This document shows, piece after piece, positions 1 to 6,624 of a stretch of 11,644 nt of DNA (position 1 is the first letter of the stretch; every line of letters starts with the position of its first letter). The stretch lies in contig JAVBPP010000073.1 in NCBI GenBank assembly GCA_031549535.1, positions 1-11,644 on the forward strand, written 5' to 3'. The DNA comes from JAVBPP01 sp031549535. GTDB lineage: Bacteria; Bacillota; Clostridia; Oscillospirales; Acutalibacteraceae. Made by a program: the position numbers and the translations under genes. Below the pieces are notes generated by a model. That model saw nothing but the letters and a program-made list of their open reading frames with translations, was not told where the DNA came from and did not search any database.

Positions 1-241
1 ACAAAATCACAATAGAAGTCGCAAACACCAGCGTAAAGAACGCGATGGCGATTACGCGGGTGATTTTCACAAGCTTTTGCTCCATAGTTCTGCCTTTGTT
101 TTTACCAAAAAAGGTATCCGCACCGCCGGCAATTGCGCCGGAAAGACCGGCAGACTTGCCCTCCTGCAGCAAAACAACGGCAATTAAAGCGATTGAGGAC
201 AAGAATAATAAAATGCCCAATACGATTTCTTGAACAGACAT
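1..241 (-). CDS. secG: Preprotein translocase subunit SecG (3' end off window)
   Basis: SecG is the small accessory subunit of the SecYEG channel in the cytoplasmic membrane and assists SecA-driven protein export. The visible 80 residues begin MSVQEIVLGILLFLSS. They give the usual two-helix hairpin: a first membrane segment at about residues 4-25, a polar glycine-rich loop containing LLQEGKSAGLSG and GGADTFFG (about 25-56), and a second membrane segment from about residue 60 that runs into the window edge. The LLQ-GK-AGLSGAI-GGA-TFFGK pattern is typical of SecG. The ATG at 241-239 is supported by GGAGG at 251-247, five bases upstream. Normal SecG is about 75-85 residues, so only the last few codons and the stop are probably missing. 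In many Firmicutes secG is followed by rnr and smpB, which would lie beyond the left edge (known synteny, not seen here). Confidence 0.95.
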   Translation of the reverse strand, partial: MSVQEIVLGILLFLSSIALIAVVLLQEGKSAGLSGAIAGGADTFFGKNKGRTMEQKLVKITRVIAIAFFTLVFATSIVIL

Positions 242-282
242 AGTAACCTCCACAAATACCCATTACATTTTTGTACTAAGGT

Positions 283-311
283 AGTTTAGCACAGCTTTTG
301 AAAAATAGCAA
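283..311 (-). promoter_or_regulatory. Probable sigma-A promoter of secG
   Basis: Read on the minus strand there is a -35-like TTGCTA (311-306), a 17-base spacer and a -10-like TAAACT (288-283). This lies about 40 bases upstream of the secG ATG. Each hexamer matches consensus at four positions and the spacing is ideal. The assignment is by pattern only. Confidence 0.6.
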
Positions 312-364
312 GTCTTTTTTGTAAATGCGTGTATATTGTTTGCGCTTTGGGTAAATCTATGGTT

Positions 365-415
365 GGCGGAAGAAAGCTTATCGTGAAAGCGACGCGTTTG
401 CAGGCTGTTTCCGCC
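365..415 (+). other. Candidate structured RNA element upstream of orphan terminator
   Basis: GGCGGAA at 365-371 can pair with TTCCGCC at 409-415, closing a 37-base interior. Within that interior GCTT (375-378) and AAGC can form a smaller hairpin. The helix ends exactly where the terminator stem begins (416), so the two could stack coaxially, as in a leader RNA or a short non-coding transcript. No riboswitch class or known small RNA is recognisable, and no convincing promoter is visible between 312 and 365. Chance pairing of seven bases is possible, so confidence is low. Confidence 0.3.
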
Positions 416-454
416 GCCGTTTACACCGATTTATTTCGTGTAAGCGGCTTTTTT
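416..454 (+). terminator. Orphan intrinsic terminator between divergent genes
   Basis: The stem arms are GCCGTTTACAC (416-426) and GTGTAAGCGGC (438-448). They form an 11-base-pair stem with one G-U pair, an 11-base loop and an immediate run of six T (449-454). The T run is only on the plus-strand side, so it would stop plus-strand transcription. There is no plus-strand gene upstream inside the window, because secG points the other way. It sits just before the dehydrogenase promoter. It could end a small RNA, act as an attenuator for a longer leader, or be left over from a lost gene. Confidence 0.65.
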
Positions 455-456
455 GA

Positions 457-484
457 TTGTAATTTTTTTCTATCATGCTATAAT
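457..484 (+). promoter_or_regulatory. Extended -10 promoter for the dehydrogenase gene
   Basis: A perfect TATAAT at 479-484 is preceded by TG one base upstream (476-477), which makes an extended -10 element. A weak -35-like TTGTAA (457-462) lies 16 bases upstream of it. The start codon at 517 is about 32 bases downstream. The -10 overlaps nothing, but the -35 follows the T run of the upstream terminator almost directly. Confidence 0.65.
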
Positions 485-516
485 GATGTTATTATATTTA
501 AAAAAGGATTGTGCAT

Positions 517-1773
517 ATGAAAACAACCGCCGTACGGCTTTATGCAGCAAATGATTTACGTTTGGAATGTTTCGATCTGCCTGCTATCGGCCCGGGGGAA
601 ATCCTTGCGCGTGTGGTATCCGACAGCCTTTGCATGTCCTCCTACAAGGCGGCCGAGCAGGGGGCGAAGCACAAACGCGTGCCTGCGGATATCGCGGAGC
701 ACCCCATCATCATCGGGCATGAGTTCTGCGGTGAGATTCTGGAGGTTGGCGACGAATGGGCGGGCAAATACCGCGCGGGCGACCGCTTTGTGATTCAGCC
801 CGCGCTGAACTATCAAGGCTCGCTGGATGCACCGGGCTATTCTTACCGCTATATCGGCGGGGATGCCAGCTATGTCGTCATCCCGCGCGAGGTGATGCTC
901 ATGGACTGCCTGCTGCCTTATAGCGGCGAGGCGTTTTACTGCGGCTCACTCACGGAGCCGCTTTCCTGCGTGAGCGGCACGTTCCACGCCATGTACCACA
1001 CCAAGCGCGGCAGCTATGTGCACGAAATGGGCATCCGCGAGGGCGGGGCAATGGCGATACTCGCCGGAGTCGGCCCCATGGGCCTTGCCGCAATTGACTA
1101 CATACTGCACTGCGACCGCAGACCCACGCTGCTCGTCGTCACGGATATTGATGAAGCGCGTCTGAGCCGCGCCGAGGAGCTGCTTTCCCCTGCCGAGGCA
1201 AAAAAGCAGGGCATTACACTGCACTACCTCAACACCTCCGGCTGTGACGCCCGGGCCGCACTGCTGCCTCTCTCCCCGGAAGGTTACGATGACGTGCTGG
1301 TGTTCGCTCCCGTCCCCGCCGTGGTGACCCTGGGCGACCAAATCCTCGCAAACGATGGCTGTCTCAATTTTTTTGCGGGTCCCTCCAACCCTGCATTTAC
1401 GGCAGAAATGAATTTTTATAATGTACACTACGGCAATACCCATGTTGTGGGCACCAGCGGCGGCAACGCGGACGACATGCGCGAATGCCTGGATATGATG
1501 GGGAAGGGTTTATTGAACCCCTCCATCCTCGTCACGCACATCGGCGGCCTGGACTGCGTGGCCGACGCCACACTGCATCTGCCGGAAATCCCCGGCGGCA
1601 AAAAGCTGATTTACACCGGCATCTCCCTGCCGCTCACCGCTATTGCGGATTTTGCCAAGCTGGGTGAAAACGACCCGCTCATGCGGGAGCTGGCGGAGTT
1701 GACGGCGAAGACGAAGGGGCTTTGGAATTTACAGGCGGAGCGCTATTTACTAAACCATGCCAAAAAAATTTAG
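517..1773 (+). CDS. Zinc-dependent MDR dehydrogenase, SorE-like (L-sorbose-1-phosphate reductase family)
   Basis: This is a medium-chain zinc dehydrogenase that would oxidise or reduce a sugar or polyol (phosphate) with NAD(P)H in the cytoplasm. The N-terminal GroES-like catalytic domain shows the expected zinc ligands: Cys39 in DSLCMSSYK, His68-Glu69 in GHEFCGEI, and Glu147 in SLTEPLSCV. The Rossmann nucleotide-binding loop is GVGPMG at 184-189. The four-cysteine structural zinc lobe of classical alcohol dehydrogenases is absent. The overall pattern resembles proteins annotated as L-sorbose-1-phosphate reductase or zinc-binding dehydrogenase in Firmicutes. That substrate is family-level inference, since no sugar-transport gene is in the window. 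The ATG at 517 is preferred over the in-frame GTG at 511, because AAGGA (504-508) is eight bases from the ATG and only two from the GTG. The product is 418 residues. The gene is GC-rich, unlike the next one, whose start lies 16 bases after this stop. Confidence 0.85.
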   Translation: MKTTAVRLYAANDLRLECFDLPAIGPGEILARVVSDSLCMSSYKAAEQGAKHKRVPADIAEHPIIIGHEFCGEILEVGDEWAGKYRAGDRFVIQPALNYQGSLDAPGYSYRYIGGDASYVVIPREVMLMDCLLPYSGEAFYCGSLTEPLSCVSGTFHAMYHTKRGSYVHEMGIREGGAMAILAGVGPMGLAAIDYILHCDRRPTLLVVTDIDEARLSRAEELLSPAEAKKQGITLHYLNTSGCDARAALLPLSPEGYDDVLVFAPVPAVVTLGDQILANDGCLNFFAGPSNPAFTAEMNFYNVHYGNTHVVGTSGGNADDMRECLDMMGKGLLNPSILVTHIGGLDCVADATLHLPEIPGGKKLIYTGISLPLTAIADFAKLGENDPLMRELAELTAKTKGLWNLQAERYLLNHAKKI

Positions 1774-1789
1774 GGGGAAATGGAAAGAT

Positions 1790-2524
1790 ATGCGCGCTTG
1801 TATATCGGAAGTTATTGAAAACGGAAGACAGCTTTTGAATGAAATGAAGCGGAATGACCACCATAGAGATAAATCCTGGGAGCATTGTTATTTGGCGTTT
1901 GCAAAGTATCAAGGCTCATGCAAGGAACTAAATGATTGCGAGATGGAATCCCTTTGTTTGCATCTTGCCTTTTATCTTGCGAGTTTTAGAATGTACCGCG
2001 CTTCATCATTTTTGTTTCACCTAGACTATAAAGTACATACGAATGCGGTGCATGAAATTTTAAAACCGGAATACGAAAAATTGTGGGCTGTTACCTGTAA
2101 AGACTACCTCGATAATGAAACATTGCTCCGTGACCTGTTTTTACTGACTGAAAAACTAAGAGAAATATATGCGAACGTGCGAGCAAAGGCAGAAGGAGAT
2201 AAATTAACCAAGAGCCCTATTTCTGATATCTTACTCACGAAAATACTGATGGGGACGCTCGGCTGCACCCCTGCCTATGACAAGTTTTTCCGAAAATGTG
2301 CAAGAAACACACTTGAACTCAAATCGGCAAACTACAAAAAGGACAGTTTTGAACACATTTTGAAATACTATGACGATAATTGCAGTAACTTTGAGGCATT
2401 AGGACGCGATGTTTCCTATTGCATGAAAATGGACTATCCACAGATGAGGATTCTTGATATGTGTTTCTGTACAACTGGGTATCAAATTGCTTTAGAAGAA
2501 AAACAAAGTTTGGAGGCGTTTTAG
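1790..2524 (+). CDS. Uncharacterised 244-residue protein with a conserved-looking YLASFRMYRASSF core
   Basis: I cannot assign a function. From the ATG at 1790 the product is 244 residues, soluble-looking, without signal peptide or membrane segment, rich in Lys/Glu and predicted mainly helical. The most distinctive stretch is residues 58-83, which contains HLAFYLASFRMYRASSF followed by DYKVH. I have the impression of similar YLASWGM-RGSSFL patterns in unassigned bacterial proteins, but this is from memory and not checked. There are nine or more Cys residues with no CxxC pair. An in-frame ATG at 1757 overlaps the dehydrogenase end. The ATG at 1790 is preferred because AGGGGG (1772-1777) lies 12 bases upstream, although that spacing is long. 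The gene is AT-richer than the dehydrogenase: bases 1861-1920 contain 25 G+C of 60. Its stop abuts the next start codon, so the two are probably translationally coupled. Confidence 0.75.
   Translation: MRACISEVIENGRQLLNEMKRNDHHRDKSWEHCYLAFAKYQGSCKELNDCEMESLCLHLAFYLASFRMYRASSFLFHLDYKVHTNAVHEILKPEYEKLWAVTCKDYLDNETLLRDLFLLTEKLREIYANVRAKAEGDKLTKSPISDILLTKILMGTLGCTPAYDKFFRKCARNTLELKSANYKKDSFEHILKYYDDNCSNFEALGRDVSYCMKMDYPQMRILDMCFCTTGYQIALEEKQSLEAF
2512..2516 (+). promoter_or_regulatory. Ribosome binding site deciding a TTG start
   Basis: GGAGG at 2512-2516 lies eight bases upstream of TTG 2525. The site is inside the last codons of the preceding gene, and its TAG (2522-2524) directly touches the TTG. 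The codons after the TTG encode a textbook signal peptide (MKKAICITLAIII), which confirms this start. The arrangement suggests translational coupling. Confidence 0.8.
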
Positions 2525-5500
2525 TTGAAAAAAGCTATTTGTATAACTCTTGCTATCATTATTTTCTTGGGTGCTGTACCAACTTCGTTTTGGGCTTCTG
2601 CTGAATCGGATTCCAATTTCAGCACTACGCCGATGGTTGCAGTGGGGGGCGGCCCAAACTCAGATTTTTCAATCTTGTTAAAAGCCGATAATACACTCTG
2701 GACATGGGGATATAACGGTTATGGACAACTTGGTGATGGAACCACCTCCTATCACCTCGTCCCGGCGCAATTAAGCGGCCTGGGTAAAATTAAGTCTATT
2801 GCAGCGGGATACTATCACACTATTGCGTTAAAAGCTGATGGCACAGTATGGACATGGGGATATAATTATCATGGCCAACTTGGAATTGGAAACACAGAAA
2901 ATTCTTCTATACCAGTAAAAGTGAACGGCTTGGATCATGTTACGGCTGTCGCGGCGGGCGGATACCACACGGTTGCCCTAAAAGCTGACGGCACCCTCTG
3001 GGAATGGGGCTATAATGACTATGGACAGCTCGGTGACGGAACCACGAATAACCATGTTACACCGGTACAAGTAACTAGCATAGACAATATCACGGCTGTG
3101 GCGGCTGGAGTTTGCCATACGGTTGCCTTGAAAGCCGACGGTTCCCTTTGGTCTTGGGGGCAAAATAATCGAGGGCAGCTTGGCGACGGAACCACAACTG
3201 ATCATGGTATCCCGGCGCAAGCAAGTAACATAAACAATGTTGCGGCTATTGCGGCGCAGGAATATCATACTGTCGCTTTAAAAAGCGATGGTACAGTGTG
3301 GGGTTGGGGATATAACAAATATGGACCGCTCGGGGATAGAACTGTGTTAAATTACTTAACTCCGGTGCAGATGAACAGTTTGAATGATGTTATAGCCCTC
3401 TCAACAGGAAATCGTTTTACAGTTGCACTGAGAGTGGATGGTACTGTGTGGGCTTGGGGTGAAAGCACCTTGCTTGGCTATGGAAACTATTCCGGTTTTC
3501 CTCTCTATGACGTAATACCGAAACAAGTAATTGATTTAAGTGGAGTGACCGCCATTGCTGCAGGCGCTTCACATACCATCGTATTAAAAGATGAGGGCAC
3601 CGTCTGGGGATGGGGAGAACGCAACGTTGGCGATGGAACTTTTGGGCGCAGAGTAAGTCCTGTCCAAGTGAAAGGCGACAATAACGTTGGATATATCAAT
3701 TATAAGGATACAATATATTCCATTGTATACGACGCTGTCGGCGCTTCAAATGTGCCTGCTACACAAACGAAAGTGCCGGGAGTGCCCATTACAATAAGCG
3801 ATACAAGGCCTGCCAGAATAGGTTTTGCCTTTAAGGGCTGGGCGACTGCTCCGGACGGAGCTGTTGTTTATCTGCCAGGGCAAGCTTATAATATAGATCA
3901 TTCTAATATATTGTATGCCGTATGGAATATTGCAACATATAGCATTAATTACAACGCAACCGGCGGCTTGGTCTCATCACCTACAGCAACCAAAACCCAC
4001 GGAGTTTCATTGCCTTTACAGACCCCAACCCAAACGGGATATATGTTTAACGGTTGGGCAACTACACCGGGAGGAGCCGTCGCTTATGCACCGGGTGCGA
4101 GTTATACCCAAAACGCCGAAATTACACTATACGCTGTGTGGACACCTACATACACCGTTGCATACAACGCCAACGGCGGTTCCGGAGCGCCTGCCAACCA
4201 GACCAAGCCACACGGCGAAATATTAAAATTAAGTAATACCGTTCCCACTCGAGCCGGATATATCTTCAATGCTTGGGCAACTACGCCAGATGGGGTTGCC
4301 ACTTACGCGCCGAGTGCGAACTACGCTGATAATGCCAACATCACGCTATATGCCATGTGGACACCTACATACACCGTTGCATACAACGCCAACGGCGGTT
4401 CCAGAGCGCCTGCCAGCCAAATCAAGCCAAGCGGGGAAACACTGAAATTGAGTAGTGCTGTTCCCACTCGATCTGGATATGTCTTTAGCGCTTGGGGGAC
4501 TACGCCAGCTGGGACAACCACCTATGCTCCTGGGGCAAACTATACGGAGAATTCCGATATTGTATTATATGCATTGTGGACTCCTACATACTCCGTGACA
4601 TACAACGCCAACGGCGGCTCTAACGCACCCGCCAGTCAAGCAAAGATTTATGGCGAATCATTGAAATTGAGCACTGCAAAACCCATTCGAACCGGCTATA
4701 CCTTTAAAGGCTGGTCCACGAACTCATGCAATGATATCGCTTATGCGCCGGGTTCGTATTATACGCAAAATACGCAAGTCGTTTTGTATGCAGTGTGGGC
4801 ACGCAGCTGTACAACCTGCAACGGGAACGGAACGTTAAGTGCGCAGTGTACCGCGTGCAAGGGGATCGGGCAAGTAGCAAAATATATAACATGCACGGGA
4901 TGTAAGGGCAGTGGAAAGCAGCAGACCATCGAAACCATAACCACAACATGTGCTATTTGCCATGGCACAAAATATTCTTTTAGCGACAGCTTAAACAAAT
5001 TAATTCCATGCCCCTTCTGCTATGCCACCGGTAAAGTTCAAATCGATAAAGTAGTTGAAAAAATTTGTTCCAGCTGCGCGGGGGTTGGAACAAAATTATC
5101 AAAAGTGAAATGCAGTCCCTGTTCTGGCAGCGGATGGGAGTACTATAATAAAACGTGCAGCAATTGCCAGGGAAGCGGAGAGGTATCTGGCGCCTCTAAC
5201 CACGACAGCGGCAAGTGGTTCACTGTTACGCAAGCGACCACCACCAAGGACGGCAAGCGGGAGCTGCGTTGCACGCGCTGCCAGGCGGTGATCAAATCTG
5301 AGGTACTGCCCAAGAATCCGAACATCAAGCTGAGCAAAACCGCCGTCACGCTGGGCGTGAAGGAGAGCTTTGCCCCGGTGGTAACGCTGGACGCACCCAT
5401 CATGGTGACCTGGAGCTCCGCCGATAAAACCATCGCCACCGTGGACACGGCGGGCAAAATTACGACCGCCAAGGCGGGCACCGTGGTCATCACAGCCAAA

Positions 5501-6529
5501 ACCGCCATGGGCAAAACGGCCAGCTGTACCGTTACAGTCAAGCCCGCGCCGACCTCCATCACCCTCAACAAATCCGCCATCACCCTCGGCGTGAAAGAGA
5601 CTTTCGCCGTCACAGCAACCCTAGCACCATCCGGCGCGGCGAGCTATAAACGCACTTGGTCAAGCGGCAACAAGGCGGTTGCCCTCGTGGACACAAACGG
5701 CAAAATCACGGCGCTGAAGGCGGGCACGGCGACGATTACACTGACTCTGTTTAACGGCGTGAAGAAGAGCATGACCGTCACAGTCAAGGCCGCACCGACC
5801 AGCATCACCCTCAACAAAACCGCCGTAACCCTCGGCGTGAAAGAGACTTTCGCCGCCACGGCAACCCTAGCCCCCTCCGGCGCGGCGAGTTATAAGCGCA
5901 CCTGGTCGTCCAGCAACAAGGCTGTTGCCATCGTGGACACAAACGGTAAAATTACGGCGCTGAAGGCGGGCACGGCTACCATCACGTTGACCCTTTACAA
6001 CGGCGTGAAAAAGAGTATGACCGTCACGGTCAAGGCCGCGCCGACCAGCATCACCCTCAACAAAACCGCCGTCACCCTCGGCGTGAAAGAAACCTTCACC
6101 GCCACGGCAACCCTAGCGCCCAGCGGCGCGGCCAGTTATAAACACGTTTGGTCATCCAGCAACAAGGCCGTTGCTACGGTAGATGCAAACGGCAAAATCA
6201 CGGCGCTGAAGGCGGGTACGGCTACCATCACGCTGACCCTTTACAATGGCGTGAAGAAAAGTATAAGCGTCACCGTCAAACCCGCGCCGACCAGCGTCAA
6301 GCTTACGCCGAATCCCTTGACCATGACCAAAGGCACCACGAAAACACTTGCCGTCACCCTGAATTCCGGCGCGGCAAGCTATGCGAGGAAGTTTTCGTCC
6401 AGCAATACTGCCGTTGTCAAGGTGGACGCCAAAACAGGCAAGCTCACGGCGGTGAAGGCGGGTACGGCTACGATTACCGTGAAGGTTTGTAATGGAAAAA
6501 CGGCTACTTGCAAGGTCACAGTGAAATAA
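2525..6529 (+). CDS. Large exported mosaic protein: RCC1 propeller, InlB B-repeats, DnaJ-type Cys-rich region, Big2 domains
   Basis: This is a 1334-residue secreted or surface protein; its role is not known. A Sec signal peptide occupies residues 1-26 (Ala-Ser-Ala before the likely cut). Residues 37-389 hold seven RCC1-like repeats of the form HTVALKADGTVWxWGxNxxGQLGDGTT, enough for one closed seven-bladed beta-propeller. Residues 398-759 hold five InlB B-type (Listeria-Bacteroides) repeats, with YNANGGS near the start and TLYAVWT at the end of each. Residues 762-885 contain eight CxxC motifs, several in full CxxCxGxG form as in the DnaJ zinc region. Residues 890-930 form a short GKW...CTRC module. 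Residues 931-1334 hold five bacterial Ig-like (Big2) domains, each ending near TVTVK. There is no LPxTG motif, membrane anchor or S-layer domain at the C terminus, so it is either released or held non-covalently. RCC1 and Big2 proteins of this kind usually bind partners or surfaces rather than act as enzymes (family knowledge). Confidence 0.9.
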   Translation: MKKAICITLAIIIFLGAVPTSFWASAESDSNFSTTPMVAVGGGPNSDFSILLKADNTLWTWGYNGYGQLGDGTTSYHLVPAQLSGLGKIKSIAAGYYHTIALKADGTVWTWGYNYHGQLGIGNTENSSIPVKVNGLDHVTAVAAGGYHTVALKADGTLWEWGYNDYGQLGDGTTNNHVTPVQVTSIDNITAVAAGVCHTVALKADGSLWSWGQNNRGQLGDGTTTDHGIPAQASNINNVAAIAAQEYHTVALKSDGTVWGWGYNKYGPLGDRTVLNYLTPVQMNSLNDVIALSTGNRFTVALRVDGTVWAWGESTLLGYGNYSGFPLYDVIPKQVIDLSGVTAIAAGASHTIVLKDEGTVWGWGERNVGDGTFGRRVSPVQVKGDNNVGYINYKDTIYSIVYDAVGASNVPATQTKVPGVPITISDTRPARIGFAFKGWATAPDGAVVYLPGQAYNIDHSNILYAVWNIATYSINYNATGGLVSSPTATKTHGVSLPLQTPTQTGYMFNGWATTPGGAVAYAPGASYTQNAEITLYAVWTPTYTVAYNANGGSGAPANQTKPHGEILKLSNTVPTRAGYIFNAWATTPDGVATYAPSANYADNANITLYAMWTPTYTVAYNANGGSRAPASQIKPSGETLKLSSAVPTRSGYVFSAWGTTPAGTTTYAPGANYTENSDIVLYALWTPTYSVTYNANGGSNAPASQAKIYGESLKLSTAKPIRTGYTFKGWSTNSCNDIAYAPGSYYTQNTQVVLYAVWARSCTTCNGNGTLSAQCTACKGIGQVAKYITCTGCKGSGKQQTIETITTTCAICHGTKYSFSDSLNKLIPCPFCYATGKVQIDKVVEKICSSCAGVGTKLSKVKCSPCSGSGWEYYNKTCSNCQGSGEVSGASNHDSGKWFTVTQATTTKDGKRELRCTRCQAVIKSEVLPKNPNIKLSKTAVTLGVKESFAPVVTLDAPIMVTWSSADKTIATVDTAGKITTAKAGTVVITAKTAMGKTASCTVTVKPAPTSITLNKSAITLGVKETFAVTATLAPSGAASYKRTWSSGNKAVALVDTNGKITALKAGTATITLTLFNGVKKSMTVTVKAAPTSITLNKTAVTLGVKETFAATATLAPSGAASYKRTWSSSNKAVAIVDTNGKITALKAGTATITLTLYNGVKKSMTVTVKAAPTSITLNKTAVTLGVKETFTATATLAPSGAASYKHVWSSSNKAVATVDANGKITALKAGTATITLTLYNGVKKSISVTVKPAPTSVKLTPNPLTMTKGTTKTLAVTLNSGAASYARKFSSSNTAVVKVDAKTGKLTAVKAGTATITVKVCNGKTATCKVTVK
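4137..4402 (+). repeat. 219-base InlB B-repeat units with a 47-base identical segment
   Basis: Two adjacent InlB-type units, 219 bases (73 codons) apart, share an uninterrupted identical run: 4137-4183 matches 4356-4402. Each run covers the end of one unit (tryptophan codon) and the YTVAYNANGGS start of the next. The other three units in the array (about 3716-3928, 3929-4141 and 4577-4801) keep the protein pattern but diverge more in DNA. Confidence 0.8.
5546..6283 (+). repeat. Three tandem 246-base units encoding near-identical Big2 domains
   Basis: Units start at 5546, 5792 and 6038, exactly 246 bases (82 codons) apart. Each begins with codons for APTSITLNK and carries ITLGVKETF or VTLGVKETF, YKxxWSS, NGKITALKAGTATITLTL and VKKS. 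Most differences are at third codon positions. The flanking Big2 domains (5315-5545 and 6284-6526) belong to the same family but are more diverged. This points to recent duplication or gene conversion of the central units. Confidence 0.9.
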
Positions 6530-6577
6530 GCAACTCATACGAATCCAAGCAAAAAGATTTATAAGTTGAAATTCGTA

Positions 6578-6624
6578 TCAAAAAACCGCGGCCTCCTGTT
6601 AAATCGGAGGCCGCGGTTCTTTTT
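6578..6624. terminator. Bidirectional intrinsic terminator between convergent genes
   Basis: AACCGCGGCCTCC (6584-6596) and GGAGGCCGCGGTT (6606-6618) make a perfect 13-base-pair stem with a nine-base loop. On the plus strand it is followed by CTTTTT (6619-6624). On the minus strand it is followed by a run of six T (complement of 6578-6583 region). It lies 54 bases after the large exported-protein gene and directly after the stop of the minus-strand gene, so it can end both. Confidence 0.92.

Noticed and set aside
365..415. Resemblance of GAAAGCGACGC to the c-di-GMP-I (GEMM) riboswitch core
   Set aside because: Only a short segment looks alike. The paired elements and the tetraloop-receptor parts of that class are not in place.
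329..520. Short plus-strand open frame before the dehydrogenase
   Set aside because: It spans the terminator and promoter, has no ribosome site, and its translation shows no protein-like pattern.
946..1443. Minus-strand open frame of 165 codons
   Set aside because: It lies wholly antisense to the well-supported dehydrogenase. It is a by-product of GC-rich codon use, with no ribosome site or recognisable motif.
5143..5613. Minus-strand open frame over the Cys-rich and Big2 region
   Set aside because: Antisense shadow of a GC-rich repetitive coding region. The repeated translation simply mirrors the Big2 repeats.
3716..6529. Regular repeats suggestive of a CRISPR array
   Set aside because: The repeats have periods of 219 and 246 bases, keep the reading frame and encode known repeat domains. 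There are no short repeats with unique spacers.
6440..6529. Search for a sortase (LPxTG) or S-layer anchor at the end of the large protein
   Set aside because: The protein ends right after the last Big2 strand (CKVTVK) with no LPxTG, hydrophobic tail or basic end.
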